Assembly (NCBI GenBank): GCA_002474345.1
Contig: DKQD01000191.1
Location: 35,445 to 53,039, forward strand
Direction: 5' to 3'
From: Bacteriovoracaceae bacterium UBA7317
GTDB lineage: Bacteria > Bdellovibrionota > Bacteriovoracia > Bacteriovoracales > Bacteriovoracaceae
DNA length: 17,595 nucleotides
Position 1 is the stretch's first letter; each line of letters begins with the position of its first letter. The notes beneath the pieces were generated by a model, which ran no database searches, was not told the origin of the DNA, and worked only from the letters and a program-made list of their open reading frames with translations. Of the stretch, positions 15,101 through 17,595 are shown piece after piece. The translations under genes and the position numbers were made by a program.

Positions 15101-17228
15101 AGCTGACATTGAGGAAATTTATGCTGGGGCTTCGGTTTCTCTAGAGTGGAATGCATTTACTATATCTGGTACAGGTGCTGAATTGAAAGGTCACAATGTT
15201 TATCGGAGAATAGCCAAAAGTGGATATAAATTTGACTATGATTCACCCATTAATAAGACGTTAATTTCTAGCACAATAAGTTCCTACACAGATAATGGAA
15301 CTAATTCGAAAACACCACCAATTCCTGGAACAGTTTATTTTTATGAAGTTCGCCCCGTCATCACTTTTGGTGGTTCTGATATACCAACAGATACATCTGA
15401 AGTTTATAAAACCATAAGGGTTATTGCTCCTCCAAACAATATGGTCTTTGTTCATCAATCAATGGCCAATAAAGGAATTTGTTCTTTGATGAATGCTGAA
15501 AGTGATCCTCGCTATCAAAACTACTGCACTTATCAGGGACCGGGAGAGAAAATTGATGACGATGGAACTCGAACGTCTTTAGTTTTTGATGTTAAACACC
15601 ACTTGCTTGTCGATCGTTTTGAGGCCGGTTGCCATTTTACAAATCCACCTGTTTGTAGTGGGACCAACGATGGCTCTTGTATAAGAATTAGTGACCCAAC
15701 CGGAGACCCAGCTGATAGTAATGATGATGTTGATGCTAGCGATGATAAGATTTTTTACGATAGAGGATCTGGAAATTGTATAATAAAAAAGCCAGGACAT
15801 TGGAAAATAATAGAGGCTTCGACTGACATTACAACGTTAGATGAATTCGAATTCGACCACCGTTTGGCCGAGTTACCACCTTTTGTAAACATTAAGCAGG
15901 AGTTTGCTCATGATTTTTGCAAGCTTAGGTCAACGAACAAGATTTCAAAAATTGTGGGGTTGGTTAATGATAATGTTTCTACATCTCTAAAAGGTCGTTT
16001 GCCCTCAAGGACTGAACAGATAGCCTATTCACTTTGGCCATCAACTATGACGACAAGTAGCATTCAAAATATTGAGGAAGGACTTTCTCTTAATGCGAGT
16101 TCAAAATGTAATACGGCTCAAGCGAATGGTCTTTCCGATAAATATTCAGATGCTGATCATCCCGATTCAAATACTCTTTATACAATTCCCGGCTCAAGGA
16201 CTTCAGGAATAAGATCACTTATGACAGGATCTGATTTGACGAACGGAACTTCTAGTTGTTCATCTCAATTTGGTGTTCAGGATGCTGTTGGAAACGTTAA
16301 AGAATGGGTCTTTGATAGAATTAAATGCCCGTCCCTAAGTACCTGTGAAGGAATTGTTAAAGGAGATTCACCTGGGGATGAACTGCTGCCTCCTTCTGTG
16401 GTTCCAAATGATGGGACCGGAGATCATTTTAACACGTCAGATTCTTATGCATCTTTTCAAAAATATAAGTTAGATGGAAAAATAGGGCCTTGCCGTGATT
16501 CGAATTCTGATGGTGATTGTGACTCTTTTATGGGAGAGTGGGAGTTTGATGATCAATTATTTTCAGCAGGTCGGTTTATTGTGCCTATGGGTTTACCTGC
16601 TCACACTGACTTTCCTAATAACTATTCTTCAGATGTATCTCCTTACCTATTAGAAATTGGTCCAACCAATGGGATAACAAATGCACGCTTAGCAAACGAT
16701 AAATTTATTCTTAATAGTCATCATATTTTTGCAGAAAAAGAGGGCTGCGGATCTCTTGCTGGTGGGGGAGGCTATTTAGATAATGGGGGAGCAGGTGTTT
16801 TCCACTTGGAGGTCATTCCTTGCACAGATACAAGTTACCAGTATATAACTGTCGGCCAGATGTCGATTAAGGCCCTAAAAAAGGAGCCACAATTGAAGTT
16901 AACTATCAATGCAACATCTGACCTAGGATCTGGTGGTACTGTTCAAATAGGTTCCGCCAATACAATAGATAACTCTGCCGATATTTATATTGAAGCGACA
17001 ACAGACGTATCAACTTATTTAAACATTGTGACTCAATTAGACATTAGCCTTAATGCAACTGTAGATGCCGTCGTCAGTGAAGGAGATGGAGGAGATGTTA
17101 TTAGTCAGTCAACTTCTCAAACCTCTTTTACGGTTATTAACTCTTCTCCAAAAAGACCTGATGTCGGGTTTAGGTGTGTGGTCCCTCTACCAGATTCTAA
17201 CACTATCTTTGAAGAGCCCGTTCCTTAG
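12165..17228 (+). CDS. Giant secreted lipoprotein with Ig-like repeats, four-Cys modules, FN3-like and FGE-fold domains
   Basis: A 1687-residue surface lipoprotein. A basic n-region (to ~19), hydrophobic h-region and lipobox LTSC near residues 32-35 predict lipidation; the mature N-terminus is that Cys. Then come cadherin/Ig-like domains ending in NDPP-type linkers (two share a Cys quartet, 12381-12656 and 12996-13316), Asp/Asn-rich loops suited to Ca2+ binding, and a GEAGNYIRIFVIP segment near 13686. Four Cys modules, an FN3-like stretch (15120-15430) and an FGE/C-lectin-type domain (residues about 1093-1687) follow. The latter has VDRFEAG, LPSRTEQ, FGVQDAVGNVKEWVFDR (GNVKEW near 1376) and final GFRC. 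The catalytic Cys pair motif of true formylglycine-generating enzymes is not seen, so an adhesive or ligand-binding role is more likely. An in-frame TTG at 12162 precedes the ATG but fits the ribosome binding site less well. Confidence 0.85.
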   Translation: MGDDKKPSEKIRFGGGRSFYFWVVLLCLFFLTSCIPTAINEKATCDTGKTFDSLTRSCVTISLVSIPITSSLSFNEDVTTDLTLSYRDHDNDNATSCDATTSPSRDTEISLISCSCLGGNCTVRINSEPNWNGQSEFSYRITDNDGTSPYKLVSLTVTPINDPPIIDATTYKGEEGTNKTFDLSDNGTVIDPDVATNGEALTYEVELLDINDGIFESGTGKDSNNTGQFTFDPSGDISGEISFKVTVRDLIHEITKDMTIDLEATDDTLIGTSPPLTIIEDSSTEVTLSYRDPDASYDISHDTTADACEVDVSSDHGTDFFASSACACDPTGVCKVTLMAANNINSSIPGRSFNFSYRLQDSSWGAWGEYHNVDVTIDAVSDKPLAFSFDVNAIESNTIDATAITFKIADATAALMFDGDQFHESTSDAKFYISRAPSHGTLTCYTGDENDDADTTFDVSTDVSITSDASFDANRECKYLPRTGNLSGEGTEASVDLKSVNFKSRFKGEAGNYIRIFVIPFDSTADKEFIEVVGQANEATVDIKIYVSLDTTPDVVASLVDGHPVASLLVDASALSNTPMVSSSSDSTYDNLEGGTNAADSFSYFVCDDSNPDCTIPQSDLSNIATVNFNIQATNDSTTLCHYSLYEYAPECGLNDCFDNSSPYNRITPSSHNSEANEPVIYYDRSNSVCWESTGTSKTDWKVISSRIQNQIVNEKGKIVISGIRISEGGAEEASQVLKLGGDITSDNNILIPKQNIKFYYGSTEITPGADLDDNTYSSDASEFRIEIVPVSGQSGKSNIHFKIFDDNNDYLDVSFDVTVNAVSAQHNGWVSLSAVGPKVNKYEQPKDESAICPYSETKCGSGSPCLGTTSPKDAIIPDVAYAIYYDSENNKCYYSTSGDSSADWTEFTDPLYCPISQSDLANECNSSVRGSCIFNQDTSADLFSDMNVDGSSDYNNIYYNLKTKKCYRNVTNSVPNNVADIEEIYAGASVSLEWNAFTISGTGAELKGHNVYRRIAKSGYKFDYDSPINKTLISSTISSYTDNGTNSKTPPIPGTVYFYEVRPVITFGGSDIPTDTSEVYKTIRVIAPPNNMVFVHQSMANKGICSLMNAESDPRYQNYCTYQGPGEKIDDDGTRTSLVFDVKHHLLVDRFEAGCHFTNPPVCSGTNDGSCIRISDPTGDPADSNDDVDASDDKIFYDRGSGNCIIKKPGHWKIIEASTDITTLDEFEFDHRLAELPPFVNIKQEFAHDFCKLRSTNKISKIVGLVNDNVSTSLKGRLPSRTEQIAYSLWPSTMTTSSIQNIEEGLSLNASSKCNTAQANGLSDKYSDADHPDSNTLYTIPGSRTSGIRSLMTGSDLTNGTSSCSSQFGVQDAVGNVKEWVFDRIKCPSLSTCEGIVKGDSPGDELLPPSVVPNDGTGDHFNTSDSYASFQKYKLDGKIGPCRDSNSDGDCDSFMGEWEFDDQLFSAGRFIVPMGLPAHTDFPNNYSSDVSPYLLEIGPTNGITNARLANDKFILNSHHIFAEKEGCGSLAGGGGYLDNGGAGVFHLEVIPCTDTSYQYITVGQMSIKALKKEPQLKLTINATSDLGSGGTVQIGSANTIDNSADIYIEATTDVSTYLNIVTQLDISLNATVDAVVSEGDGGDVISQSTSQTSFTVINSSPKRPDVGFRCVVPLPDSNTIFEEPVP
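12381..12656 (+). repeat. Ig/cadherin-like repeat with Cys quartet, copy 1
   Basis: Within the giant lipoprotein. The segment runs from SFNEDVTTDLTLSYRD, through a Cys quartet of the form C-x(n)-C-x-C-x(4-5)-C, to FSYRITDND and ends at NDPP. A second copy with the same order of motifs begins at 12996. DHDNDN and DNDG loops could bind calcium. Confidence 0.6.
12996..13316 (+). repeat. Ig/cadherin-like repeat with Cys quartet, copy 2
   Basis: Within the giant lipoprotein, the counterpart of the repeat at 12381: IIEDSSTEVTLSYRD, then the Cys quartet ending in ACACDPTGVC, then FNFSYRLQDSS, ending near SDKP. An unrelated domain without this quartet lies between the two copies. Confidence 0.6.
14085..14279 (+). 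repeat. Four-Cys module, copy 1
   Basis: Within the giant lipoprotein. C-x10-C-x4-C-x(about 32)-C, with VIYYD five residues before the fourth Cys, and DWKVIS closing the unit about 10 residues later. Three more copies follow, at 14721, 14904 and 15630. Confidence 0.6.
14721..14891 (+). repeat. Four-Cys module, copy 2
   Basis: Within the giant lipoprotein. C-x6-C-x5-C-x(about 26)-C, with AIYYD before the fourth Cys and ADWTEFT at the end. It is separated by only four residues from copy 3. Confidence 0.6.
14904..15090 (+). repeat. Four-Cys module, copy 3
   Basis: Within the giant lipoprotein. C-x10-C-x7-C-x(about 33)-C, with NIYYN before the fourth Cys. The closing DW motif is missing; the FN3-like stretch begins about 30 nt later. 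Confidence 0.55.
15630..15821 (+). repeat. Four-Cys module, copy 4, inserted in the FGE-fold domain
   Basis: Within the giant lipoprotein. C-x7-C-x7-C-x(about 32)-C, with KIFYD before the fourth Cys and HWKIIEAS at the end. It sits directly after VDRFEAG, that is, inside the FGE-like domain rather than before it. Confidence 0.55.
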
Positions 17229-17301
17229 TCTTTATTTATCAAGTTATATTTAATTTTCTCGATAAGTATTTAGAGGAACTCTTTTTTTAAGGAAAAAAGA
17301 A

Positions 17302-17469
17302 ATGAGAAATTTAGGAGCATGGGGAGCCCTTTTAGTTATATTTGTTGGTTCTTTTTATATGGGTAAAGCTACCTCTTATAGGGGGGCCAATTTATCAGTA
17401 AAGAAAGAACCTTTAAGAAAAGATAAAAGGAAAGCCGAAAGTAAAAGGTCTCATAAAAAAAGAAAGTAG
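17302..17469 (+). CDS. Small basic single-span membrane peptide
   Basis: A 55-residue frame. Residues about 4-20 are hydrophobic (LGAWGALLVIFVGSFYMG) and form one membrane helix; residues 21-55 are strongly basic with many Lys/Arg. AGG about 9 nt before the ATG could serve as a ribosome binding site. It lies 73 nt after the giant lipoprotein gene on the same strand. I recognise no family. The frame stays open beyond its TAG stop, so it may be the first part of a longer, interrupted protein. Short length and AT-rich composition make this a tentative gene. Confidence 0.5.
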   Translation: MRNLGAWGALLVIFVGSFYMGKATSYRGANLSVKKEPLRKDKRKAESKRSHKKRK

Positions 17470-17595
17470 TATGATAGAGGACCTCAATCGATTAAAGAAA
17501 ATTCTTTAAAGAGAGAAAAACTAAAAACTATTTCTCAATTCATAAAAAAAGAGCCTTATCTAAAGATGGCCAAAATTATGAAAATTAAAAAGGGC
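17470..17595 (+). other. Open frame after the TAG, running off the window
   Basis: In the same frame as the 55-residue peptide, 42 Lys-rich codons without a stop follow its TAG to the window edge. In-frame ATGs are at 17566 and 17578, neither with a good ribosome binding site. This is either the start of a further gene, the second part of a gene broken by a nonsense codon, or a chance open stretch. Confidence 0.3.

Noticed and set aside
12165..17228. A diversity-generating retroelement acting on the FGE-fold domain
   Set aside because: No reverse transcriptase and no template/variable repeat pair is seen in the window; the fold alone is not evidence.
17272..17288. AGAG-GAA-CTCT plus T-run as terminator of the giant lipoprotein gene
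   Set aside because: The stem is only 4 bp; not enough to claim a terminator.

Overview
This is an AT-rich bacterial chromosome segment. Coding is dense and all products look Gram-negative: a quinone-linked molybdoenzyme, an inner-membrane O-antigen ligase/polymerase-like protein, and a very large secreted lipoprotein. Lys/Phe-rich proteins, long lipoproteins with Ig-like repeats and an FGE-like C-terminus, and low GC together suggest a member of the Bdellovibrionota, perhaps Bacteriovorax-like. That placement is inference from style, not from a marker gene; no rRNA, tRNA, IS element, phage gene or CRISPR array is present.

Left part (about 1-6360): a four-gene plus-strand cluster with gaps of 34-55 nt that looks like one operon for sulfur oxidation. 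It encodes a persulfide dioxygenase (ETHE1 type, makes sulfite from glutathione persulfide), a fused iron-sulfur/NrfD membrane subunit, a cytoplasmic molybdopterin oxidoreductase most like the SoeA sulfite dehydrogenase group, and a TorD-family chaperone with a long extra C-terminus. A TauE/SafE-type permease at 7693-8682 on the minus strand could export sulfite or a related anion. The simplest reading is persulfide to sulfite (dioxygenase), sulfite to sulfate with electrons to quinone (Mo enzyme), and overflow export of sulfite. No sulfide:quinone reductase or rhodanese is visible here.

Middle (6358-9622): a small membrane-anchored protein with eight cysteines in an 11-residue register (minus), a HugZ/PPOX-type flavin or heme protein with a DUF2470 domain (plus), the TauE permease (minus), and a short XRE-type regulator (plus). 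Two intergenic stretches of about 270-300 nt carry little beyond weak promoter-like and hairpin elements and an orphan ribosome-binding site.

Right part (9623-17595): an 830-residue O-antigen ligase/polymerase-like membrane protein with a soluble, very basic C-terminal tail, then a 1687-residue lipoprotein whose start codon lies in a nearly perfect hairpin with the Shine-Dalgarno sequence in its loop. The lipoprotein has Ig/cadherin-like repeats, four copies of a four-cysteine module, an FN3-like segment and an FGE-fold C-terminal domain that appears non-catalytic. It is followed by a 55-residue basic membrane peptide whose frame stays open past its TAG to the window edge.

The most interesting items are the persulfide/sulfite oxidation cluster, the repeated cysteine module of the giant lipoprotein, the hairpin on its start codon, and the eight-cysteine protein.
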